Source: Nemertoderma westbladi (Eukaryota; Xenacoelomorpha; Nemertodermatida; Nemertodermatidae). Taken from it: a stretch of 37,633 nt of DNA. Shown here in pieces: positions 10,539 through 20,419 of this stretch; the stretch's first letter is position 1; every line of letters begins with the position of its first letter. The translations under genes were made by a program, and so were the position numbers. The stretch is from NCBI GenBank assembly GCA_032718475.1, contig JAUCBJ010003248.1, forward strand, positions 1 through 37,633, given 5' to 3'. The notes under the pieces were generated by a model. The model ran no database searches and was not told the DNA's origin. It worked only from the letters and a program-made list of their open reading frames with translations.

Positions 10539-11079
10539 TACTACTAGGTCGAGTCGAGCGAACTCGGACAGTGGAAATGAGATCCTTCCAGGCTTCCCGA
10601 TTCTCCATAGTTGTCGCAATTTCGATTCTCCCAAGTTCAGTATCGCTTTCAAGTTGATCTATATATGTTATGGCCGGTCGTTCACGACTACGCTTTCCAT
10701 GAGTTGGTTGCCAGAAAAGTAGATCTGGTATGACCTCGTCTTTACTTCGCCAGAAGTGCCCACTGAATCTTAATCTGCGTTCACGGAGGGTGGTTCATAC
10801 AGGTGGTATTGTACCATAAAGCTCGGCATTTGTCATGTGTTGTCTCCAGCTGATGTTTAGGGCTGCTCTTAGTAGTCTTGTGTAACAACCATCAATTCGT
10901 TGTTCAAGTAATTTAGTCAGTGTCCAGGTCTCACCCCCGTATAAAAATACACTTTCCACTGTGGCTCGAAAGAACTTAGTCTTCAGGTGCCTGGAGAGAT
11001 CTGATTTCCAGATGGTATCCATTTTTGATAGAGCTACCCAAGCCTTTGCTTTCCTAGCTTCTATGTCCTTACTGGAGCC
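10539..11079 (-). mobile_element. 5'-truncated RTE-type LINE with 11-bp target-site duplication
   Basis: The minus strand from 11079 reads, after GSSKDIEARKAKAWVAL, as the C-terminal part of an RTE-type reverse transcriptase: SDLSRHLKTKFFRATVES, LYGGETWTLTKLLEQRIDG, RLLRAALNISWRQHMTNAE. An in-frame TGA ends this frame at 10795, and the same frame continues with RERRLRFSGHFWRSKDEV, GKRSRERPAITYIDQLE and NREAWKDLISTVR to near 10541. The 3' end is a short TAGTAGTAGTA tail. CTGTAATATAC at 10528-10538 and 11080-11090 is a perfect 11-bp direct repeat exactly flanking the insertion. The copy has no endonuclease or RT core and cannot move on its own. Confidence 0.85.
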
Positions 11080-11090
11080 CTGTAATATAC
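11080..11090. repeat. Target-site duplication, right copy
   Basis: CTGTAATATAC, identical to 10528-10538. Confidence 0.8.
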
Positions 11091-11244
11091 AGTATCTATT
11101 TAAAATATAACATACTGTAATAAAATGCTACTATTTTAAAGATGAAATTGGTTAAGTTCTTTCTCTCTTACACATATTTAATTATTTTCCTGACCAAATA
11201 CAGTATCAATTTGACACAGGAAAGGGAAGCGAACCCCAATATTC

Positions 11245-12742
11245 CAAATCTATCTATCTAACCTATTTAACCTAACCCAATCTATCTATCTAACCTATTT
11301 AACCTAACCCAATCTATCTATCTAACCTAGTTAACCTAACCCAATCTATCTATCTAACCTAGTTAACCTAACCCAATCTATCTATCTAACCTATTTAACC
11401 TAACCCAATCTATCTATCTAACCTATTTAACCTAACCCAATCTATCTATCTAACCTATTTAACCTAACCCAATCTATCTAACCTATTTAACCTAACCCAA
11501 TCTATATATCTAACCTATTTAACCTAACCCAATCTATCTATCTAACCGATTTAACCTAACCCAATCTATCTATCTAACCTATTTAACCTAACCCAATCTA
11601 TCTAACCTATTTAACCTAACCCAATCTATATATCTAACCTATTTAACCTAACCCAATCTATCTATCTAACTTAGTTAACCTAACCCAATCTATCTATCTA
11701 ACCTATTTAACCTAACCCAATCTATCTATCTATCTAACCTATTTAACCTAACCCAATCTATCTACAGTATCTAACCTATTTAACCTAACCCAATCTATCT
11801 ATCTAACCTATTTAACCTAACCCAATCTATCTATCTAACCTATTTAACCTAACCCAATCTATCTATCTAACATGTTTAACCTAACCCAATCTATCTAATT
11901 AACCTATTTAACCTAACCCAATCTATATATCTAACCTATTTAACCTAACCCAATCTATCTATCTAACATGTTTAACCTAACCCAATCTATCTATCTAACC
12001 TATTTAACCTAACCCAATCTATCTATCTAACCTATTTAACCTAACCCTATCTATCTAGCTAACCTATTTAACCTAACCCAATCTATCTATCTAACCTATT
12101 TAACGTAACCCAATCGATCTATCTATAAACCTATTTAACCTAACCCTATCTATCTATCTAACCTATTTAACCTAACCCAATATATCTATCTAACCTATTT
12201 AACCTAACCCAATCTATCAATCTAACCTATTTAACCTAACCCAATCTATCTATCTAACCTATTTAACCTAACCCAATCTATCTATTTAACCTAACCCAAT
12301 CTATCTATCTAACCTATTTAACCTAACCCAATCTATCTATCTAACCTATTTAACCTAACCCAATCTATCTATCTAACCTATTTAACCTAACCCAATCTAT
12401 CTATCTAACCTATTTAACCTAACCCAATCTATCTATCTAACCTATTTAACCTAACCCTATCTATCTATCTAACCTATTTAACCTAACCCTATCTATCTAT
12501 CTAACCTATTTAACCTAACCCAATCTATCTATCTAACCTATTTAACCTAACCCAATATATCTATCTAACCTATTTAACCTAACCCTATCTATCTATCTAA
12601 CCTATTTAACCTAACCCAATCTATCTATCTAACCTATTTAACGTAACCCAATCGATCTATCTATAAACCTATTTAACCTAACCCAATCTATCTATCTAAC
12701 CTATTTAACCTAACCCAATCTATCTATCTAACCTAATTAATC
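11245..12742. repeat. 32-bp satellite array, about 47 copies, nearly G-free on the plus strand
   Basis: The unit contains CTATCTATCTAACC, then TATTTAACCTAACCCAAT, with a period of 32 bp. Variants gain or lose one CTAT, or read CTAGTTAACC, ACATGTTTAACC or CGATC. The plus strand is nearly all A, C and T. The minus strand carries GGGTTAGG and ATAGGTTAG in each unit, which resembles telomere repeats without being one. The array ends 274 bp before the acyl-CoA oxidase start codon. Confidence 0.95.
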
Positions 12743-13015
12743 TATCGATTCCCCAATCAGGAACTGGTTGTTTATCAAATCAAAATCTGCCATGATAACA
12801 TTCTTGCACAATACAGCAATATTGTATGCCTAGATGACAAAATGAGGTCATTAACCTTCCTCTATATTCAATATCAAATATAATTTAACATACTGTATGT
12901 CAACTGTGTAGCTGTATTGTATTTGTTTGCAGTATTTCTGCATGTACAGATATAGTAGTAGCACTGTTGTAGTGCAGGCCTACCTGTACCTGGTATTACT
13001 GTATCCGATTGGATA

Positions 13016-16000
13016 ATGGGTTTACCTGTAGTTTTAATTAACCGGCAACTCCGCAATGTCATCTCGAAACGAAGTCAACGGAAGTTCCACGCAACTAGCC
13101 GTCTACCGCAATACAAATCTCCGGGTGAACTCCGATCTCTATGGCCCGCGGCCGACTTCAACTCAGAAAAACTCACAGAATTCCTGGACCATGACAACCA
13201 CGAGATGCGGAATCGATTCCGTCAGTTCGCCAAAGATCCCCTCTTCGTACCCAAATACAACATTACGTTGGTGGAAGAACGTGAGGTCGCACTGAAGCGG
13301 CTCAAGTCCATTTGTGATAACGACTTCATCTCCGTTTTGGACTTCAAAGAGAATCCGTGGCGAATATTCGCGGCTCACGAGATGGCTGCCGTGATTGACG
13401 CATCAATGGCGACCAAAATGACAGTCCAGTTTAACTTATTCGGCGGAACCGTGTTGAAACTGGGGACCGAACGACACCACCAACGCCTTCTAGCGGGTAT
13501 AGACAGTCTGTCTGATGTGGGATGTTTCGGTTTGACGGAATTAGGTTATGGGAACAACGCCGTCGAGATGGAGACGACTGCGACGTACGATGGGACGACA
13601 GACGAGTTTATTATTAATACTCCGACCACCGTGGCCCAGAAGTATTGGATCACTAATGGGGCGGTTCACGCTAAGCATTGCGTTGTGTTCGCGCAGCTGT
13701 TGGTGGGCGGAACCAACCATGGGATACACGGGATATTGGCGAGGATTAGGGACGACAGTCTGGGTCCCGTTGAGGGAGTCCTCGTACAGGATATGGGCTA
13801 CAAGATGGCCCTCAATGGGGTGGATAACGCCAAGTTATCCTTCGATAATGTTCGGGTGCCGAGGGAGAATCTACTGAATAGATACTCGGATGTGGAAGGT
13901 AAGATTGTTGAGAGTTTATTAATTAATTTAATTAGTACGAAAAGTAAAAGTTAACTTAATTTTTTTCCCTTAAATATCCTCCTTTATTATCCGCAAAAGT
14001 GCGGAAAATAAAGACTTTAATGCCCATAAAGTATTTATCCAATCAACGATCTAGAATTTTATTCTGTTGATTTCGCATTATTTATTCTAGAACAGTACCG
14101 GTAATTACGTTGTTAATCATAACCAAGGTTCCACCTTGGTGTAGTGGTTGCATTGAATTCACATCTCCCGTAGGTCGTGGGTTCGATCCTCACATGGGCC
14201 AGGGCAGTTTTCGTTTCGGCACGAATGCTTTAAAGGGACCAGCCAGGGCGCATCTCTGCCTTGCATCCTTAAGCGGTAGCTAAATGAGTACTGGAGTTTC
14301 CTCTGGGGAGTAAAGTTCTGGGGGGATCGACCGCACTGGAAATAAGTCGTCGGACTTTGTGCGTAATCCCTGGCCTAACGGCAGAAGAAAATTTACTTTA
14401 TATATAAATTTAACTAGTTTAATCAAATTGTTGGTTTAATTATTTGATTACCGTTCTCGAATATCACCTTCACCCACGAAGTATAGCTAATATAGGCCTA
14501 GTAACAGTACCGGTACAGTAGTAGCTAGTATTATTTAATTAGTGCAGAATTTAGCTCAAATTTGCGATAAATTCGTTACGTTAAACTTCTAATTCAAAAG
14601 TTAATATTTTAAAGAAAACAACATATTTCACTAAAATATAAATATTTATTACATGGGAAATAAAGAATAATTTTTTTACCATTCTCGAGGCATTTTATTT
14701 ACCGAACGTCACCGAGGTTAATAAAGGGTCGAGAGAAAATTGAAAAGAAATGTTCTACGTTTTTTTCCCATGTAATACAGCGATATACCGGTTGTGGTAC
14801 AAAATAAATTGAACTGTAGTATTTTACTATATTGCTTCCATAGTTACTGCTATTGTAATTATTGTACTCTCCAACTCTCGATGTTGCTTTACTCAATGTT
14901 AAATACTTTAGTGATCTCGAATATTTATTACGTAACTAGAGAGCCGCTTAACAACATAAACCAATATTGGACATTGAGTTCCGTTTTGGAGTTCGTCTTA
15001 CAGACACTAAAGTTGTAATAACTTTTGAGTGAGTTAATGGATTTTGCTTAAATTACTTGCAAACCTTTTCTACTTTGATGCTCTTTGAACACATTTAATA
15101 AAATTTGAGAAATTCCACCAAAATTTTATTTCACTTTTTTCGCAGAAAAAAAAATCAATGCAATCCTATGGGTTACTTTTCCTCCCTATAGAAAAAAGTG
15201 CAACTTTTTCTCCCGATTTCGGTCTAATTTCGACCGAAAAAGTAACAATTTAAGAGTAAAATAATTTTTTGTTGTCCTACTTCCGTATTTCCTCGGTTAC
15301 TCTTATTATTCATTGAAACTTCGGATTAAAAAGTCGGACAGAAATGTGTTACTTTATTTATGTAAAAGAAATAGTTATTTAGCTGCATTCCTGGATTGGA
15401 TAATAACTTTATTGTCCGCAAATGCAAACATTACTTTATCGAGATTTTTTATTTATAATTAGAATCTAATGATCTTTTTCAGAATTTGATATCTTAAAAA
15501 TAAAACCTCTTACGTATCAGCGGCATCTTGTAGTTCTCGATAGAGATACCTTACTGACCGTCTCTCCGTTAAAAGCAAGACAGACCGACAGACAGACAGA
15601 CAAAATTCCGCCAAACATTCAAATTAACGTCGGAAATAATATCAGCGACTCAGAAATCCCCCTTCTTAGTACCGGTCGGTACCAGACACTATCAACCAAC
15701 CAGACCTGTGTGCAGCAAGGCTAAATAAGGCAATAAGGGTAGAAAGGTGTAAGTTTTTTTAATTTAAAAGTAATAAATTTGATGGGAAATAATAAATCTT
15801 ACCCCCCCCCCCCCCCCCCCCTCCCCACAGCCGACGGCCGTTTCACCACATCCATCCCCAGCAACCGGGGCCGCTTCCTCACCGTGGCCGACCAGCTCCT
15901 CTCCGGCCGTATCTGCATCGCGAGTATGTCGGTGGGCTGCACCAAGGCGGCGCTCGCCATCGCGTTCCGATACGCGGCGACCCGTCTGGCTGTCGGACCG

Positions 16001-16885
16001 ACCGGACGGTCGGACACCCCGATACTCCGGTACGAGCTGCAGCAACGCGCGCTGCTCCCGCTGCTAGCCGCCACCGTCGCCATGAACGTGGGGGTCGACT
16101 ACGTGAAGGACCGGTACGCGACGGCCTGCGCGGACGAGCACAACGAGCTAGTCACAATGTGCTGCGCGATTAAACCGCTGGTGTCGTGGCACGGGGAGGA
16201 GGTTGCTACGGTGTGTCGGGAGCGGTGCGGCGGCCAGGGCTACCTGTCGGCCAATCGTTTCGGTATATTCGTAGGGTTGACGCACGCCTCAATGACGGCT
16301 GAAGGCGACAACAGCGTTCTCATGCAAAAAGTAGCTAAAGAACGGTTGGCTGTGTTCGAACCCGAGGACTTCGGTTCGGTCCCCGCCGCTGATTTCGACT
16401 CGGTTGAGTTCCTTCATTACCTCCTGCGACGCCGGGAGGACGCCGTGTTTATGGAGTTAGGCGGCGCGCTGTCGGCCGTCGGGGGGGCCGCCGGGGTCTA
16501 CGACGCCTGGATGTGCCGACTCAGCGACGAGGTCCAACACGCGGCGCGCAGCTACGCCGAGCGACTGGTCAGCGCCGCCTTCATCGATCGCGTCTCCGGC
16601 GCGGATCCGGCCATCCAACCCGTATTAACTCGTCTCTATAAACTCTACGCGCTCGCTGCGATCGAACGCGACCTCGCTTACTATATGTGCTCGGGTATCC
16701 TCGGGAAGGAGGCCGCGTCCGCTGTGGGTCCGGCCGTCCGGGGGCTGTGCCGCCACATGGCGCCGCAGTCCCTCGCTATCGCCGACGCCTTCGGGACTCC
16801 CGATTGGATGCTCTCGGCTCCCATCGCTCGCGATTGGATCGCCTACAACGATTACGACAATCAGGGCGAAGTTATCGACTTTTAG
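13016..16885 (+). CDS. Acyl-CoA oxidase, complete two-exon gene
   Basis: Exon 1 is 13016-13898, donor GTAAGA; exon 2 is 15831-16885, acceptor CCCCACAG. The junction codon is split G|CC and gives 645 aa, near the usual 650-700. The enzyme oxidises acyl-CoA to trans-2-enoyl-CoA with FAD and makes hydrogen peroxide. Seen in order: a helical N-terminal part; the FAD/acyl-binding segment [13 protein letters not shown] (169-181) with LNGVDN and VPRENLLNR (281-289); [20 protein letters not shown] (319-338); [20 protein letters not shown] (427-432); and TAEGDN with the expected catalytic Glu at about 452. It ends in an ACOX C-terminal domain. The start ATG has A at -3 and G at +4. The last residues, GEVIDF, are not a PTS1 signal. 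The first 34 residues are basic without acidic residues. ACOX3-like or plant-like similarity was judged by eye; the subtype is not settled. Confidence 0.93.
14131..14393 (+). mobile_element. tRNA-derived SINE, second family
   Basis: The head has an A-box-like TGGTGTAGTGG (14137-14147) and a B-box GGTTCGATCC (14180-14189), spaced as in tRNA genes. A body of about 190 bp follows, with words such as GGGACCAGCCAGGG and GGGGGATCGACCGCACTGG. The head does not fold as a proper tRNA, and the body is unlike the repeat at 5007-5258. It sits in the acyl-CoA oxidase intron in the gene's orientation. No target duplication was identified, so the ends are approximate. Confidence 0.65.
15173..15246. other. 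Clustered hairpins that could form a three-way junction
   Basis: Outer arms GTTACTTTT (15173-15181) and AAAAGTAAC (15238-15246) enclose two hairpins: GAAAAAAGT opposite AACTTTTTC (about 15191-15210), and TTTCGGTC with GACCGAAA (15217-15224 and 15232-15239). Confidence 0.4.
15505..15715 (-). repeat. Dispersed repeat family, copy 2
   Basis: Reverse-complement counterpart of 10125-10345, lying in the acyl-CoA oxidase intron. It carries GACCGACAGACAGACAGAC and TATCAGCGACTCAGAAAT. Identity looks moderate (about 70-75 percent by eye). Confidence 0.6.
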
Positions 16886-17085
16886 CTTCTACGGCTAATT
16901 CAATGCTAACTTAGCTAATGATGATGTGCTACTGTTAACGAACAATTTATCAATAATAATATATTTATTTGCTCCTTTTATTTATAAATAATATAACTAA
17001 ATGTCCAACTTATAATAATTGGTAATTCTCAGTAACTTTTATAATTCTTCTGTGAGGGAGATTTATCACTTTCTACTTATCCCAT

Positions 17086-17091
17086 AATAAA
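17086..17091 (+). promoter_or_regulatory. Polyadenylation signal of the acyl-CoA oxidase gene
   Basis: AATAAA about 200 nt after the stop codon, followed by GT- and T-rich sequence (GGCTGTTGTTTGATTTG). Confidence 0.6.
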
Positions 17092-17438
17092 AGGCTGTTG
17101 TTTGATTTGAAATTTTTGTTTAGCATTTCTGGTTTTTTTAATCTCAATATTTATTTACAATGATACCTAAATACCTTGCCATTATATTAAAAAAATAAAA
17201 TAAAATAAATTATTACCCTTTTATCCGAATTTGAGAGGTTACAGAATTTATGTGATAAAGTTTGGGAGATAAAGTGTACTCATATAAGTCATTGGTGTGA
17301 TATAAAGTACTGTCATACGACTCGGTCCACCTGATATCAGCTCAGCTCTGCATATCATTACTGTATCATAGTGGGGTGATATCCATGGTCGAGGAACCAA
17401 GGGGATATAATGCCAGTGTAAACAACCGCGAAATCGCG
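17092..17438. other. Intergenic, no gene seen
   Basis: AT-rich DNA with an AAAATAAAATAAAATAAA run near 17200. Confidence 0.45.
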
Positions 17439-17708
17439 CAAAGGTCCGAGTCTACTAACGCACAAACTGTCTCCTCCTTGAATGGCTTACTAACAGTTCT
17501 CCTCCAATCGGTACCGAACTAACCGCCCTTTAGTAGTCCAAGGACAGGATACGACTTACGTTCTAGTAACTGTTCCGTGCTCCTCATTAATCACTTACTA
17601 TTTGTGCTGTTTTTGTTTGAAATATATATTTTACCTCGATTTGAGGCGTAAAGGAAAAAGAAACAACGGAGTGAATACTAGAGGTATCCGCTACGCGGAC
17701 CTAAAAAT
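17439..17708 (-). mobile_element. SINE-like repeat, copy B (same family as 5007-5258)
   Basis: It shares GTCTACTAACGCA, CTCCTTGAATGGCTTACTA and, at the other end, GAGTGAATACTAGAGGT, CTACGCGGACC and TAAAAAT with copy A. The tRNA-like head is decayed: only TCGGTACCGAACT survives near 17508. Confidence 0.55.
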
Positions 17709-18495
17709 GGGAGGGCCATTAATCACCATGAGCCAGCGTCGTAAATATCCATTCCAGAACATTTATTTAGCATAAGTCAACCAGTAGTAGTGTAAGTATA
17801 GTGGGTCAAACATAAGGAGAAACATTATAGTAAAGTAAAGCTGAGTTGTTTCTATTGGCTGTCGGGCTGCAGCCGTAAATGGCTTGGGTATGATTTGATT
17901 ATATTCACATTTTACTGCAATATACAGATACTGTATACTCACATTTGCATAGCATTGATTACATTACAGTATATTAGATGAGTCTAGACGCCACACCACC
18001 CCCTCCGACATCACAGCCCCTTTCCACAACGCTCTTACTTAAGTTTACGTCCCCGAACCGAAACATACATTAATATTCGATCTGACAAATTAATGTCTTT
18101 TCTTGACTGACAGATTAATGGATAATAACATTATACATTAAAATACGCTAAATTTAAATTTCACTGTTTACTGGTAGGCCTTGGTACTTGCACTTGCACT
18201 GACTTGTAGCCTATCTTGCATCTGGCCTAGGGAGCTAGGTAATATTTACTGATTTAGGCCCTACAGCCACAGCCCTACGCAAAAATCACCGACTTTGGGA
18301 TTATTCCTACTGCTGTACTGTCCTACCCGTAGCTCCATGGGTATTAGTACGTTTGAACGACACTAGCCAAACAATCATGGATGAAATCAGATAGAAACTG
18401 ATAAAAATTGTTACCGGTACCGGTATAGCAGTACTGTATTGTTAGGCCTACTGCTGTACTGTTACTTACTGGCCTACTGTTAGTATACTGTACTC
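17709..18495. other. Intergenic, no gene seen
   Basis: AT-rich DNA that becomes dense in TACTGTA, TAGGCCTA and ACCGGTACCGGT words just before the Merlin fragment. Confidence 0.45.
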
Positions 18496-19348
18496 ATGGT
18501 CATGACTATGGCTGAATTAAATTTCATTGAGATTGGGAAACTTATCGAGACTGAGGAACGCGCTATTGAGTTTGCTCAAAGCGTGGAGCTTCTCCCCCGA
18601 ACTCTACAACCAAATGGACAACCAACCCTACGTCTTTGTTCTTTTCCGGGTTGTACTGCGCAAGCTAAAATTACGCTGGTGAAGGACAGGGGATTCATGC
18701 GGCTTGTTTGGCATTGCTCCGGTGCTAATAAGCACAAGCAGATAAGCGAACTGCACGTTCTGGAACGTGGTTTGAGAAGAGTCGATTCGAGGTTCGGCAG
18801 ATTCGCAAGAGGAGCACCAACAACCGAGGTCGTTTGCTTGGTGGGGACCACTTTCCGTCACCCGATCTAATTATGGGACGACAGTGGATGGGCCGTGGGT
18901 GTTTGGACTGGTATGGAAACGTCCAGATAATAAAGTCGACATCCGCCTCCACCACGTTTTGCATCGTGATGCAGACACCCTCCGTCCTATTTTGGAGAAA
19001 CATGTCGCCGGTGGAACCAAGATACAGTCCGACGAATGGTCTGCGTATTGCGGTGTGAATGTTGGCATAACAAACGCCACAAACCCGTGGTCTGCTACCA
19101 ATGGAACAGGGACCTACATACACGAAACCGTCAACCATTCGGTAGTGTGGGTGAGTGCGACTGGCACCCACACTCAACGTATAGAGTCGATGTGGGGCCA
19201 CTTAAAGACGTCAGTCATCCGCAATAAGAAATGCACAACACCGCAACTTATTGCTGGCCACCTGTCAGAATTTCGGTGGAGACTTTTAAATCGCGACCGA
19301 CCTTTCTCAAATCTCCTTGCACTTTTCAAACATTACTACCCTTGCTGA
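18496..19348 (+). pseudogene. Merlin-type (IS1595-related) DDE transposase, internally deleted and frameshifted
   Basis: The first frame (18496-18870) holds the N-terminal part, IEIGKLIETEERAIEFAQ, with a cysteine/histidine zinc-binding segment (CSFPGC, then LVWHCSG). A second frame, open by 18884 and ending at 19348, holds the catalytic core: DGPWVFGLVW, TLRPILEKHV, IQSDEWSAY (second Asp), TVNHS and THTQRIESMWGHLK (Glu). The expected stretch between zinc finger and first Asp is missing (perhaps 70-90 residues); VDSRFGRFARGA may be the remains of the first-Asp region. A frameshift lies between about 18830 and 18884. The enzyme family cuts and pastes DNA. This copy is not expected to work. Terminal repeats and the 8-bp target duplication expected of Merlin were not found. 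Confidence 0.8.
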
Positions 19349-19388
19349 ATGTCTATACTGTACACCTTATACCTTAACCAACCCAAAC

Positions 19389-19404
19389 GGCCCTTTTCAG
19401 GGCC
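19389..19404 (+). terminator. Histone-mRNA-type 3' stem-loop after the transposase
   Basis: GGCCCT-TTTC-AGGGCC forms a perfect 6-bp stem with a 4-nt loop and fits the replication-dependent histone consensus (GGYYYT, TNTN-type loop, ARRRCC). It is preceded by CCCAAAC, close to the usual CCAAA, and followed by AACA. It lies 40 nt after the transposase stop, the usual spacing in histone genes. The purine-rich U7 site is weak (ATGAAATAAAC), and that stretch also contains AATAAA at 19414-19419. What is seen is the motif and its place; a role in 3'-end formation is inferred. Confidence 0.6.
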
Positions 19405-19819
19405 AACATATGAAATAAACAACCGTATCGCAACAGCGTTATTAGCTTGTAATATTTTTTTAAAATAAGATACACCCTCAGTCGGGGTAAATATTAATTA
19501 TAATATTGGAAATATGTATGTACGGTAGACTGTAATAGACTGTAGTAGTAAGTAATATAGATTAAAATAATACATTCCCTTCAAAGAACTTACTTAATAA
19601 ATAATACCCATGCAATCCGCAAGGTGGTGCACAATACTGCTATACCGGTACCATTATTTATCTGATTTTAGGCTTGTTTGGCTAGTGCTGTAGTGTCGTT
19701 CAAAAGTACTAATACCCTATATGGTATATCGTAGGCAGATAGGCCTAATTCATAATACTGTAATACAGTACAGCAGTAATAGCCTAAATTATATAAGAAA
19801 TAGAAATACCGGCAGTCAC

Positions 19820-20149
19820 ATGGAAGACCTCGCGTTTACCATATCGAAAGCGTCGTTCATAAACCTGTGCCTGGAGAATGCATCCTTTATGAAACGTTTT
19901 ATTGGTGAATATATAAGGAGTGACTCATCCTTTCTAGAAGAATTCGTTACAGCCAACTGCACCGCGGGAGAGGTAACTGTCTGGCTACAAAAACTTCTTA
20001 CACCATCAACTCAAGAAGAAGTCTTAGAAGGACCAACAGTTGCTGGCAGTAACAATTATGGGAAAGAGAGCGAGAGACGCGATCCAATAAACACTGTTTA
20101 TGATCCTGTTCAAACATCAGTTGAATCCCATTCTCTGCAATATATGTAA
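19820..20149 (+). CDS. Small ORF of 109 aa, unrecognised
   Basis: The ATG at 19820 opens MEDLAFTISKASFINLCLEN and runs to TAA at 20149. The frame is open upstream to 19721, but that part reads like translated intergenic repeats, so the inner ATG is preferred. Residues 1-65 look helical and amphipathic (SFLEEFVTANCTAGEVTVWL); the rest is polar and probably disordered. AATAAA at 20286 follows at a normal distance. No family is recognised. It may be a terminal exon, a small gene, or part of the neighbouring transposon. Confidence 0.4.
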   Translation: MEDLAFTISKASFINLCLENASFMKRFIGEYIRSDSSFLEEFVTANCTAGEVTVWLQKLLTPSTQEEVLEGPTVAGSNNYGKESERRDPINTVYDPVQTSVESHSLQYM

Positions 20150-20285
20150 GCCAATATCTATATCTATTTCAATATCTATTTTTAAATTTTTATTACTGTA
20201 GGCCTACCGGTATTACTGTATTAGGTAGGATTATGTGACTTTGTGATGTTCTCCATTTTAACTAATTTTTATCTGTTTAATGATT

Positions 20286-20291
20286 AATAAA
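20286..20291 (+). promoter_or_regulatory. AATAAA polyadenylation signal after the small ORF
   Basis: AATAAA 137 nt after the stop codon, followed by GTGTATT. Confidence 0.45.
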
Positions 20292-20380
20292 AGAGTGTAT
20301 TATTAAATACCTGTTTGGCGATTTCTGGATTTATTTCAGCAATTAAATCATGTATATCCAGATATCTGTATACTGGTATA

Positions 20381-20419
20381 TGTATAACTACTTCGGCCTA
20401 CGGCCTCAGTAGTTATACA
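20381..20419. other. Strong hairpin with GGCC inner stem
   Basis: TGTATAACTACT (20381-20392) pairs perfectly with AGTAGTTATACA (20408-20419). After a symmetric 2-nt TC/TC mismatch, GGCC pairs with GGCC around a TAC loop. No gene is attached to it. Confidence 0.6.

Larger units (their letters stand above)
13899..15830 (+). other. Intron of the acyl-CoA oxidase gene, repeat-rich
   Basis: The 1,932-bp intron starts GTAAGA and ends in a run of about 20 C followed by TCCCCACAG. It holds a tRNA-derived SINE (14131-14393), a cluster of hairpins (15173-15246) and a dispersed repeat (15505-15715). It is strongly AT-rich compared with both exons, especially exon 2. Confidence 0.85.

Noticed and set aside
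11245-12742. True telomere array
   Set aside because: The unit is 32 bp with interspersed CTAT words, and only GGGTTAGG-like fragments recall telomere repeats.
15764-16083. Two minus-strand frames over the start of acyl-CoA oxidase exon 2
   Set aside because: They are shadows of a GC-rich coding exon and show no protein family features.
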